Positions 32,311 through 40,576 of a stretch of 64,000 nucleotides of DNA are shown in pieces. Every line of letters begins with the position of its first letter. The first letter of the stretch is position 1. The position numbers were made by a program, and so were the translations under genes. Source of the stretch: Ruminococcaceae bacterium R-25 (lineage in GTDB: Bacteria > Bacillota > Clostridia > Saccharofermentanales > Saccharofermentanaceae); NCBI GenBank assembly GCA_003149065.1, contig QGFZ01000001.1, forward strand, positions 1,612,001 to 1,676,000, given 5' to 3'. The notes below the pieces were generated by a model that was not told the origin of the DNA, made no database searches, and saw nothing but the letters and a program-made list of their open reading frames with translations.

Positions 32311-33882
32311 CTATGGTGTAGTCTCCGGGTCAGATGTTGTAACTTTTGTCGGCTCAGGTGTCGGCACAGGAGTGTTCTCAGCAGCCTTCGTCGGCTCCGG
32401 TACCGGAGTCGATGTCGGCGTCGGTGAGCTCTCAGTATTTGTCGTCTCCGGTGTAGGAGTCGGAGTTTCAGAAGTTTCCTGTGTTGTCGGAGAAGGACCT
32501 TCTGAAGGCTGGGCAGTAGTCGTTACAGTTGGTGAGACTGCCGGAGATACCGACGGAGAAACCGACGGGGTTACCGAAGGCGAAGCCATAGGATCCTCTG
32601 TGGGAGAAGGTGTCGGAGATGCTAAGAATTCCTTGGAACCGCCTGCTCTCGGAGGATATAATGCTCCGTTAAACTTATGATATCTGTCGTTGATCTGGGC
32701 ATCGGTGCACATGAACCAGATGCCGGGGTGATCGCTGTATCCTTCTGTAGCATCGCAGTGATACCACTCGCCGTTAAGCTTTACCAGAAGCCAGAAGTGG
32801 ATCTTGCCGTTAAGCTTCGGGTAACGGTCAACACGCATGTTCTCGATTCCTGCGATGTCCAAAAGCATCTTGCAGCAGGAATAGTAAACATAGCAGTCAC
32901 CGCTGTGCTTCGTAAATCCTCTGTATGCCGCATGTTCATAATTGCGCGTACCCCAGAGGAGTCTGAAGGAAAGGTTATTGTGAACCCAGTTGAAGATCGC
33001 TCTCGCGGTCTCTACTTCATTATTTCTGTAAAGGCCGGACATAACTTTTCTGGCGATAGCGTAAGGATCGCCGTCACCTACATAATAAGTTCCGGGATCG
33101 CCGCCTGAAGTCTTGTTTTTCGCTGTCTCGGAAGCGACCTTGATCTTCATGGTCGTTTCTGCGGTAGCAATATTGCCGGCCTTATCCTTCGCTCTGTAAA
33201 TGAGCTTGTAAGTGCCGGTCTTAGTGTAATCGACCTGTGAATCGTCAAAAGTGAGCATCGGTTCAGGATCGTAGTCGTCTGTAACCGTGATGCCTTCATA
33301 GAAATCGAGCTGGTCAGGATTGCCTTCGAGTTCAAGCTCATGAAGACCGCTTATTACAGGAGGCGTAGTGTCATTGATCACCGTAAACGGAACAGTGATA
33401 ACCGCGCTGTTGCCGTATACGTCCGTTACGACGATAGGGACCTCATATTCCCCTCCCGTCGTAAATACAGGTGTACCGTCCTGATACTCCACCTTTGCGA
33501 TTCCGGAAAAATCAAAAAGATTCGCGATGCAGTCCTGCGGATCCGGCATTTTCCAGTTCATATAAACCGTTGTCGGAACAGCTTCTCCTGAAGGCGGAGT
33601 GCGGTCTTCGATCCTAAGGACTACATCCTCACTTTTCTTGCCGATCCTGATCCTGATCTGATAGATGCCGGGCTCATTTGTATTGATCCCTGATACGTCC
33701 GTCAAAAAGTCAGCATTCAGCGGCGCATTCTCAAAAAATGCATCGATCGAGATAGGTGTCCCTACCTCGATCGTTACGTCTTTCTTGAGATTGTTAAGGG
33801 TGTCGCATGCAGCAAACAAGGCAACAGTAGTTACTGCCAGGATGCCAACGACGATGCTTAATACTTTTCGCTTCATTCCCAT
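32311..33882 (-). CDS. Transglutaminase-like lipoprotein 3 with Pro/Thr/Ser tail
   Basis: Two ATGs are possible (33882, 33876); I use 33882. The ~523-aa protein differs from its paralogues in having a lipobox (TVALFAAC) in place of a membrane anchor. Ig-like modules follow, then the core with Cys (KHSGDCYVYYSCCKML), His (GKIHFWLLVKLNG) and Asp (WYHCDAT). The last ~110 residues are Pro/Thr/Ser-rich (SPSVTPSVSPSVSPAVSPT). Gene order and homology place it in the tandem series of four. Confidence 0.82.
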   Translation of the reverse strand: MGMKRKVLSIVVGILAVTTVALFAACDTLNNLKKDVTIEVGTPISIDAFFENAPLNADFLTDVSGINTNEPGIYQIRIRIGKKSEDVVLRIEDRTPPSGEAVPTTVYMNWKMPDPQDCIANLFDFSGIAKVEYQDGTPVFTTGGEYEVPIVVTDVYGNSAVITVPFTVINDTTPPVISGLHELELEGNPDQLDFYEGITVTDDYDPEPMLTFDDSQVDYTKTGTYKLIYRAKDKAGNIATAETTMKIKVASETAKNKTSGGDPGTYYVGDGDPYAIARKVMSGLYRNNEVETARAIFNWVHNNLSFRLLWGTRNYEHAAYRGFTKHSGDCYVYYSCCKMLLDIAGIENMRVDRYPKLNGKIHFWLLVKLNGEWYHCDATEGYSDHPGIWFMCTDAQINDRYHKFNGALYPPRAGGSKEFLASPTPSPTEDPMASPSVTPSVSPSVSPAVSPTVTTTAQPSEGPSPTTQETSETPTPTPETTNTESSPTPTSTPVPEPTKAAENTPVPTPEPTKVTTSDPETTP

Positions 33883-33922
33883 TACCAATTCCCATTTATT
33901 TAATTAATCCCCAATGACAGAG

Positions 33923-35293
33923 TTATCCGTCCTTTTTATACGGGAAACCTGATTTTATCTTCCCGCTATAAACATCCACATATTTCTGCACCGACTTGGT
34001 CGACCTCTCCGGATACTTGTTCTTCTCGAAAGTATGGTCGGAAGGTGCCGCATAGATTTCCTTATCAGTCATCATGAAGGTGAAGTACTTCTTGGAAGTT
34101 CCGTCAAAATACTTCTGTGCATCGCAGTGATACCACTCACCGTTAAGCTTTACCAAAGCCCAGTAATGGTAGTTCGGATGCGCCTTGGATACTTTTCGTA
34201 CAACGCAGAGATTTTCTATTCCTTCGATATCGAGCATAGCCTTGCAGACAGCCCATGTACCATAGCAGGAAGAATATCTCTTTGTGAAAGTATTGATTGC
34301 TGCAACTGCCCAGTTATCGTACTGGGGAGTACGCAGAACGAATCTGATGTTATTGTGTACCCAGTAGAAGATCTTCATGGCCTTTTCAACATCAGTATCG
34401 CTGGACTTAAGAATCTTCTTGTTGATGTCCTTAGCCATTTTGTAAGCCTTATCTTCATAAGCACGGATCTCAGCAGATGACAGACCGCCTCTGCCCGTAA
34501 TTACAACATGGACCTGAACGGTAACTTCAGTAACATTGCCGACATCATCAGTAGCTCTGTAAATAAGATCATAATCACCGACCTGTGTGAGATCCACTTT
34601 TGAATCATCGATTTCCAATTTAGGGTTAACAGCATAATCGTCTGTAACGATGATGCCATCATCATAGGTCATGCCGTCACCTTTTCCTACGACGACATCG
34701 AAATCTCCTGTGCCTAAAATCTTCGGCGGTTGTGTATCTTTAATTACACGGAACGGAACATCAACAACGGAATAGTTGCCGTTGGTATCCGTAAGCCTTA
34801 CGGGGATATCGTAATCTCCGCCCTTTGTAAGATCAGGTTCGCCCTTGTCATAAGAGAGCGTAACTGCCGTGAGATCGAAAATATCTTTAATCAGGAGATT
34901 CGGATCAGGTGCCTTTCCTGCGTACATCTTAAAAGGAACAGCTGTTCCTGTAGGAGCTGTACGGTCAACTACATTAAGCACCGAATGAACGACATGACCG
35001 CCGCAATCTATCGCAATATCATAAGACTGCAGAAGACCTGTATCGATCTGGTCTACGGCAGTGATGAACTTAGTGTTCGGCGGGATCTCCGTAAAGAAGC
35101 TGTCCAATGTGATCGGATGACCATATTCTATGCTTACTTCCTGAACGACTTTGTTGTCGATGGAATCGATAGTTTTTGTGTAATAAAAATAACAGGCAGC
35201 AATGCCCAACAAGGCTCCTGCGATCGGGGGTAGGATCCCCAATCCCAAAAGCCTTGTAATACTGAATTTCTTTTTCTTAGCCTGACGAGTCAT
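33923..35293 (-). CDS. Membrane-anchored transglutaminase-like protein 4
   Basis: The 456-aa protein has a basic start, an anchor (LGLGILPPIAGALLGIAACYF, ~14-34), Ig-like modules to ~270, and the core with Cys (RYSSCYGTWAVCK), His (PNYHYWALVKLNG) and Asp (WYHCDAQ). It lacks the Pro/Thr/Ser tail. The residue before the catalytic Cys is Ser, not Asp or Asn as in the others. It is first of the four tandem copies, 11 bases after the lipoprotein gene at 35305. Confidence 0.82.
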   Translation of the reverse strand: MTRQAKKKKFSITRLLGLGILPPIAGALLGIAACYFYYTKTIDSIDNKVVQEVSIEYGHPITLDSFFTEIPPNTKFITAVDQIDTGLLQSYDIAIDCGGHVVHSVLNVVDRTAPTGTAVPFKMYAGKAPDPNLLIKDIFDLTAVTLSYDKGEPDLTKGGDYDIPVRLTDTNGNYSVVDVPFRVIKDTQPPKILGTGDFDVVVGKGDGMTYDDGIIVTDDYAVNPKLEIDDSKVDLTQVGDYDLIYRATDDVGNVTEVTVQVHVVITGRGGLSSAEIRAYEDKAYKMAKDINKKILKSSDTDVEKAMKIFYWVHNNIRFVLRTPQYDNWAVAAINTFTKRYSSCYGTWAVCKAMLDIEGIENLCVVRKVSKAHPNYHYWALVKLNGEWYHCDAQKYFDGTSKKYFTFMMTDKEIYAAPSDHTFEKNKYPERSTKSVQKYVDVYSGKIKSGFPYKKDG

Positions 35294-35304
35294 CTGTCAA
35301 AAAA

Positions 35305-35892
35305 TTACTGCATCAAATACTGAATCTGCCAAACAGCATCATTTTTAACATTGAACTGGAGAACAGCATCCTCTGAAAGCTCATAAATCAAAGCTTCAGA
35401 CGTAGAATCTGTGGGCTCACCGTAAGCAGCCTTAACCTGGTCTACTGTGCTGCCGATGCTGATTCCCTCGGGTGTTGATACTGTATCATCGTATACAATT
35501 ATATTCTGAATTAACTGCTTACCATCCGTAGGTGTTGTTCTGACTTCCACAGAACCACCCGTGAATGTGATGATCCATCCCATTTCACCATCAGCGTTAG
35601 CGCAGCTCTCACTCTCGATCAATTCATAATCTGTACCTTCTACAAACTTAGAAAGATCAACTTCTTCATTGATTGCAAAACCTGCACCCTTATATATAAA
35701 TTTATTAGCTGCTGTGCTTCCGGCATTGTTACCACTGGTTTCATCAGTGTTCGAAATGCCGCTGTTCTGGCTCTGTGTAGCGATAACGTTAATGTCAGAA
35801 GATACCGGCTCAGGCTGGTTGTTACAAGCACAAAGTGCGGCACCTGCTATGCTAAGGCTCATGATAAGAGCTGCTGTTTTAACGAATTTCAT
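35305..35892 (-). CDS. Lipoprotein paralogous to 28671-29249
   Basis: GGGAGG precedes the ATG at 35892; 195 aa. The signal peptide has a lipobox (AALCAC), then a Ser/Asn/Gly linker. The C-terminal domain contains GISIGSTVDQVKAAYGEPTD and EDAVLQFNVKNDAVWQIQYL, matching the layout of the lipoprotein at the other end of the tandem transglutaminase block. Probably a surface partner; function unknown. Confidence 0.75.
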   Translation of the reverse strand: MKFVKTAALIMSLSIAGAALCACNNQPEPVSSDINVIATQSQNSGISNTDETSGNNAGSTAANKFIYKGAGFAINEEVDLSKFVEGTDYELIESESCANADGEMGWIITFTGGSVEVRTTPTDGKQLIQNIIVYDDTVSTPEGISIGSTVDQVKAAYGEPTDSTSEALIYELSEDAVLQFNVKNDAVWQIQYLMQ

Positions 35893-36031
35893 GTCAAATA
35901 AATCCTCCCATATTTGGTTCTTTGTAAACACTCCACTAATAATACACTATGGAAATTACTTTCAAATGCCAAAAATAAGGGAAAACCGTAGCATTTTTTC
36001 CTATAAAATGCCTAAATATTAATAAATCTTG

Positions 36032-37126
36032 TTATTTCTCGATTGCGCGGGATCCGTAACTTCTGAGTTCGCCGTATTTCTCAAGCTCGCTTAACTGATC
36101 GTCCCTTACGAAATTGTAGAACTCGATGTCTTTCTCATATTCTTTGGCTACGGCAGGAACGGTCCTGTAGTCGGTAAGATCGTAATTCTCCATAAGATAT
36201 TTACCGAAGAATACACTTACCTTCTCTGCACCATAAATATTCAGATGGACACCACTGTCGTAAGTATCCTGAGTCATATCGATACCCATCTCATCAGCGT
36301 AATCGCAGAGATTAATATATGTGAGTCCATACTGTGCAGCATAGTTTTCGATGTTTTGATCCCATTGTTCATACCATCCGTATTCAATCGGAGCTCGCAC
36401 CAGTAAAAGCTTAATGCCTTTCTCCTCACAAAGGATCCTTATCTGGTCAAGATAATACATTGAAGTCTCATCGAATCTGTAGCTGGTCCTGGCCGGTGTT
36501 CTCCTTGGTTTATCTATGCCTTTAACATCACAGCGCATATAGTAGCCGTTGTGGGAAGTAATATCCTTTGTGAACACATGCTTGAAGTCTGTCTTGGTCA
36601 ATTGATTCCATCTGTCGTGATATCTCAATATCGGGAACACGTAAGAAGCCAGATTCTCGTCCTTTGTCATTGAAACGTTAATGGCATCAACTTTATCCTT
36701 GGACCATTTCATTCCATCTATAGTCATTCTGTTATAAGCTTCTTTTCTCTTCGGATACTCGTTCTGCATATTATGGATAGACAGTACGACAACCTTTGGA
36801 GTCTCGGTCCTTAAGGAATCCCTGAGAAGATAATAAGACTGCCATATGTACTGCTCGCCGGAACCTCTGATATAGGACGAAATTCCGTAATCTTCATACA
36901 TTTTAACGGGCGAGAAGTTCTCATACGCATCACAGTCGCCGAATATAAGGACATCATGAGGAACCTTTTCCTTGTAATACTCTTCGGTAAATGAGCCCTC
37001 GATAACGCCTACCTGGTACTTAGGTATAAGGAGTCTTTGTACAAACCATAAAATGCCAAAAGACAGCGCCAGAAGAACCAGCGCGAGAATTATCTTTTTT
37101 AAGGTTTTAGACTCTTTTTTCGCCAT
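36032..37126 (-). CDS. SGNH/DltD-like membrane-anchored protein
   Basis: The 364-aa protein has one N-terminal membrane segment (IILALVLLALSFGILWFVQ) and an extracellular SGNH-like domain. Block I reads VLIFGDCDAYENFSP, where the GDS serine is replaced by Cys; the C-terminal block reads DSGVHLNIYGAEKV with Asp and His at catalytic spacing. Relatives include surface O-acyl transfer or esterase proteins. The start shares a base with the stop of the GT2 gene upstream, so they are translationally coupled. Likely modifies a glycan or polymer made with the two GT2 proteins. Confidence 0.7.
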   Translation of the reverse strand: MAKKESKTLKKIILALVLLALSFGILWFVQRLLIPKYQVGVIEGSFTEEYYKEKVPHDVLIFGDCDAYENFSPVKMYEDYGISSYIRGSGEQYIWQSYYLLRDSLRTETPKVVVLSIHNMQNEYPKRKEAYNRMTIDGMKWSKDKVDAINVSMTKDENLASYVFPILRYHDRWNQLTKTDFKHVFTKDITSHNGYYMRCDVKGIDKPRRTPARTSYRFDETSMYYLDQIRILCEEKGIKLLLVRAPIEYGWYEQWDQNIENYAAQYGLTYINLCDYADEMGIDMTQDTYDSGVHLNIYGAEKVSVFFGKYLMENYDLTDYRTVPAVAKEYEKDIEFYNFVRDDQLSELEKYGELRSYGSRAIEK

Positions 37127-37830
37127 TACATTGCCTTTTTAAGACGGCGGAAGTCACCTAAAGCCTTCCAGCCGATCTTAACTATCTTCTTGATATTGAT
37201 TGAGTTAGTGCCTCCCTGACGGGGTCTGAACGTTACTTCACGGAATGTGTGCTCCTCACCATAGTGGACGAAATAAGTAGTCATCATGATATTCGGGAGG
37301 TTGTAATCCTTGTCGAGCTTTGGAAGATACTTAGCTACAGTCTTAGCGTCCATGAGACGGAAAGGCGCATTCGCATCCGGTACCTTTACCTTGAAATAGA
37401 GCTTTAAGAGGAAGCATACGACCTTCTCGACAAATGCTCTGTCCTTACCGTCGCCTCTTACGACTCTGTGGCCGAAGATACCCTTATAGCCGTGGCGCAT
37501 CTGCCAGAAAGCATCGAATTCTTCAGGCAGTGTCTGTCCGTCGGAGTCAGTCTGGAAAATAAAATCAGCGCCCTGCTTGATTGAATAATCGTAAAGAGCA
37601 ATAACCTTGGGGCCATGCTGCTTGCCTGTATCAGACAGGATCTCAAGCTGCGGATGATCCTTCTTGAAATTTTCAAGAAGCTCATGTGTACGGTCCTGGC
37701 TTCCGCTGTCTGCGATTACGAGCCTTGATGCGGGATCTTTGCCCTCAAGGATCGGATACCAGGAAGTAACAACATCTAAAATATTGTCTTCTTCGTTATA
37801 TGCGGGCATAACGATATACAAAATATCCAT
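37126..37830 (-). CDS. Family 2 glycosyltransferase
   Basis: The 234-aa GT-A enzyme starts IVMPAYNEEDNILDVV and has the nucleotide-sugar metal motif QTDSDGQ, SQDRTHELL and the acceptor-side FRPRQGGTNS. No membrane segment is seen, so it works at the inner face of the membrane. It is three bases from the next GT2 gene and coupled to the SGNH-like gene. Sugar and acceptor unknown. Confidence 0.88.
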   Translation of the reverse strand: MDILYIVMPAYNEEDNILDVVTSWYPILEGKDPASRLVIADSGSQDRTHELLENFKKDHPQLEILSDTGKQHGPKVIALYDYSIKQGADFIFQTDSDGQTLPEEFDAFWQMRHGYKGIFGHRVVRGDGKDRAFVEKVVCFLLKLYFKVKVPDANAPFRLMDAKTVAKYLPKLDKDYNLPNIMMTTYFVHYGEEHTFREVTFRPRQGGTNSINIKKIVKIGWKALGDFRRLKKAM

Positions 37831-37833
37831 GGC

Positions 37834-38793
37834 TTACTCCTCCGTTATGTTTTTTCTTTCAGCAACAAAGTAACGCGGACGATGCTTTGTCTCGAGATAG
37901 ATCTTACCGACATATTCACCGATTACGCCAAGGCTTATCATCTGGATTCCGGAAACGAAGCAGATGATGCATGTGGTTGAAGCCCAGCCGTCAACATAAT
38001 ATCCGGTGATTACAGATACCAGAACATAAATGATACCTATAAAGCTCAACAAAGCCACTATCATTCCGAGAACCGTGATGAGTCTTAACGGCCTTACTGA
38101 AAATGAAGTAACACCGTCAACAGCAAGAGATACCATCTTTGACAGAGGATAATGTGTCGTTCCGGCTTCTCTTTCTGCTCTGGAATAATAAACAACAGAC
38201 TGCTTGAATCCCAGTGTAGGGATGATGCCTCTTAAGAAAAGGTTTACTTCACCGTAGCCTTCCAGAGCACTTAAAACTCTGGAGCTCATAAGTCTGTAAT
38301 CGGCATGGTCGGGAATGATATCTACGCCCATTCCTCGGAGGAACTTGTAATAAGACTGAGCCGTCGTTCTCTTAAACCATGTATCTGTGGATCTGTCATT
38401 TCTAACACCGAAAACGATCTCGCTGCCTTTTGCATATTCATCAACCATCGCTGTTATGGCATTGATATCATCCTGTCCGTCACAGTCAAGTGATATCGTG
38501 ATATCGGCAAACTTCTTGGCTTCCATGAGACCTGCGATAAGCGCATTCTGGTGGCCTCTGTTATGAGCCAGAGAGATAGCGCAGTATTTCTCATCAGCTT
38601 CACAAAGAGAAGAAAGGATCTCCCATGTCTTATCCCGGCTTCCGTCATTTACGAACATAACGCGGCTCTTGTCACTGATTTTTCCCGCTTCAATAAGCTC
38701 TTCAATTTTGCCTTTAAACTTGCCGCTCGTGAGCGGAAGGACCTGCTCTTCGTTATAGCAGGGTATTACAAGATAAAGTACAGGCGTCATCAT
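37834..38793 (-). CDS. Family 2 glycosyltransferase with C-terminal membrane helices (GtrB/DPM1-like)
   Basis: The 319-aa protein has LVIPCYNEEQVLP, FVNDGSRDKTWEIL, LDCDGQDD and the RGMGVDIIPDHADYRLM region, followed by two membrane helices (~232-300). This is the layout of bactoprenol-phosphate sugar transferases such as GtrB. It probably charges a lipid carrier with a sugar that is used outside the membrane. GGGGAG precedes the start. Confidence 0.88.
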   Translation of the reverse strand: MMTPVLYLVIPCYNEEQVLPLTSGKFKGKIEELIEAGKISDKSRVMFVNDGSRDKTWEILSSLCEADEKYCAISLAHNRGHQNALIAGLMEAKKFADITISLDCDGQDDINAITAMVDEYAKGSEIVFGVRNDRSTDTWFKRTTAQSYYKFLRGMGVDIIPDHADYRLMSSRVLSALEGYGEVNLFLRGIIPTLGFKQSVVYYSRAEREAGTTHYPLSKMVSLAVDGVTSFSVRPLRLITVLGMIVALLSFIGIIYVLVSVITGYYVDGWASTTCIICFVSGIQMISLGVIGEYVGKIYLETKHRPRYFVAERKNITEE

Positions 38794-38847
38794 AAGCTCC
38801 CCATAAATATTATTTTTCTATAAGGGATTATAGCATAACAAACAGGA

Positions 38848-40575
38848 TCAGGACTTAATCTTATGATTCTTATAGTCGATCCTCTTCTGGACTGATTCGG
38901 TCGCGCTCTCAGGATATGCCTTCTGCTTGAACTGGAATCCGTTCCATCCTCCCTGCCAGAAATTCAAAAGTTCCTTTGTAGTATACATAAAGAAATAACT
39001 GTCATAATCTTTACGCCACGTCGAATCACAGTGGTACCACTGGCCGTTTATCTTAACGTAATTCCAGTAGTGGGTCGCCGTCTGATAAGGATAGCGTTCG
39101 ATTATCATGTTATCGATACCAGCTACATCCAACAAAACCTTCACTGCATATACAGTCGAATAACAGTTGCCTATTCTCTTTGTATACGCGTTATAGGCAG
39201 CTTCTGTCCAAGAGCTATTCTGCGTCCTTAATACAAATCTTATGTTATATCTGCACCACCAGACGATCTGGAGCGCGATCTCTTCTTCTGTCATTCCGGG
39301 TTCGGTTATCTCTGCCAGGATCTTTCTTGCCTCGGCTTCGACCACTTCGGGTTCGATATATCCCTTGGGTTTATTCTTTACCTTGATCTTGACCTTTACT
39401 GAAGTTTCATTGCCGGAAAAATCCCTCGCAGTATAAACGACATCATATTTGCCGGGCGTCTTCAGATCAACGTTTGACGCATCTATATCCAAAGCAGGAT
39501 CCGGGTCGTAGTCATCGGTAATTATGAGATCTTTTTTGTATGAAATGCCGTCTCCTATATACACTTCCAAATCTTGGTAGCCCTTGATTTCGGGTGGGTT
39601 GGAGTCCACTGTTACCTCAAAAGGAACAACTACATAAGTCGTGTTTCCGGCAGCGTCAGTAAGGGTGACATATGTGTTATATCTGCCGCCTCTGGACATG
39701 TCCGGCACTTCATACCATTCGGCAGTTACATCGGTAACATCCTGTACATTGGTAACGCAGGTCTTGGGATCAGGCATTTCCTGACTCGCGAAAATATGCT
39801 GCGGTACGCCTTCCCCAGTCGGAGCTATAGTATCAACAATCGTTAGAACGCATGGGAAATTCTTCCCGTACATGGTAACCGTGAACCTTATCGTCTGGGG
39901 AAGATTTATGTTTACCTCATCGAAATTGAGATTGCACGATAAGAAGTTATTAAATGCAGGCTCACCTTTAACAAACATACCCAGATCAGGCTTTACGGAT
40001 CCTGCTTCGATCGTCATCTCCTGGTTTACCATCGCATAATCTTTTTCGAGGAAAGACTTAATGCTGAAATAGCCGATCACGATCAGAAGAATTGCTGCTC
40101 CTGACAGGATGAGCGGAACAAAGTTAAACCTCTTAGAAGTGCTCTTTGGCTTTGAAGCAGTCTTATTTTGTACAGCCTTTTGGACGGGCTTTTTAGGAGT
40201 ATTCTGCACAGGCCTTTTTGCATTATTCGGAACAACTTTTTGAGCAGGCCTTTTCATCTGATTTTTTGCCTGCATCTGAGGCTGAACCTGCTTCTGAGCC
40301 GGATTTTTAGCTTGATCCGGCATAAGCCTCTGCCCTGCTTTTGGGACAGGTCTTTGAGCCTGTTTCATGACAGGCTTACGGTTAGGAGTCCTGTTTGCAG
40401 GATTAACCGGCCTTTGAGGCTGCCTTTGTACAGGCTGGCCTTTAGTCTGCTGTCTGTTTATGTTGGATTGGGGCCTTATAGGTCTGCTGCCGGCATTGGT
40501 GGAGCGGGAGATAGCGGAACTATTCTGATTCCGCATACCTGGCTTCTGATTATTGCCGTCAACATTATTCTTCAT
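38848..40575 (-). CDS. Transglutaminase-like type II membrane protein 5 with basic disordered N-terminus
   Basis: The 575-aa protein begins with ~145 cytoplasmic residues rich in Gln, Pro, Arg, Asn and Lys (PVQRQPQRPVNPANRTPNRK). A membrane anchor follows (FVPLILSGAAILLIVIGYF), then Ig-like modules and the core with Cys (RIGNCYSTVYAVK), His (TATHYWNYVKING) and Asp (WYHCDST). It pairs with the next gene, sharing the end motif YFFMYTTKEL-x-NFW. The start is one base from that gene's stop. Confidence 0.82.
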   Translation of the reverse strand: MKNNVDGNNQKPGMRNQNSSAISRSTNAGSRPIRPQSNINRQQTKGQPVQRQPQRPVNPANRTPNRKPVMKQAQRPVPKAGQRLMPDQAKNPAQKQVQPQMQAKNQMKRPAQKVVPNNAKRPVQNTPKKPVQKAVQNKTASKPKSTSKRFNFVPLILSGAAILLIVIGYFSIKSFLEKDYAMVNQEMTIEAGSVKPDLGMFVKGEPAFNNFLSCNLNFDEVNINLPQTIRFTVTMYGKNFPCVLTIVDTIAPTGEGVPQHIFASQEMPDPKTCVTNVQDVTDVTAEWYEVPDMSRGGRYNTYVTLTDAAGNTTYVVVPFEVTVDSNPPEIKGYQDLEVYIGDGISYKKDLIITDDYDPDPALDIDASNVDLKTPGKYDVVYTARDFSGNETSVKVKIKVKNKPKGYIEPEVVEAEARKILAEITEPGMTEEEIALQIVWWCRYNIRFVLRTQNSSWTEAAYNAYTKRIGNCYSTVYAVKVLLDVAGIDNMIIERYPYQTATHYWNYVKINGQWYHCDSTWRKDYDSYFFMYTTKELLNFWQGGWNGFQFKQKAYPESATESVQKRIDYKNHKIKS

Positions 40576-40576
40576 A

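Noticed and set aside
30662-32680. Plus-strand open frames rich in Val and Gly (30662-30922, 32288-32680)
   Set aside because: They are the complement of the Pro/Thr/Ser repeat tails of minus-strand genes; composition alone keeps them open.
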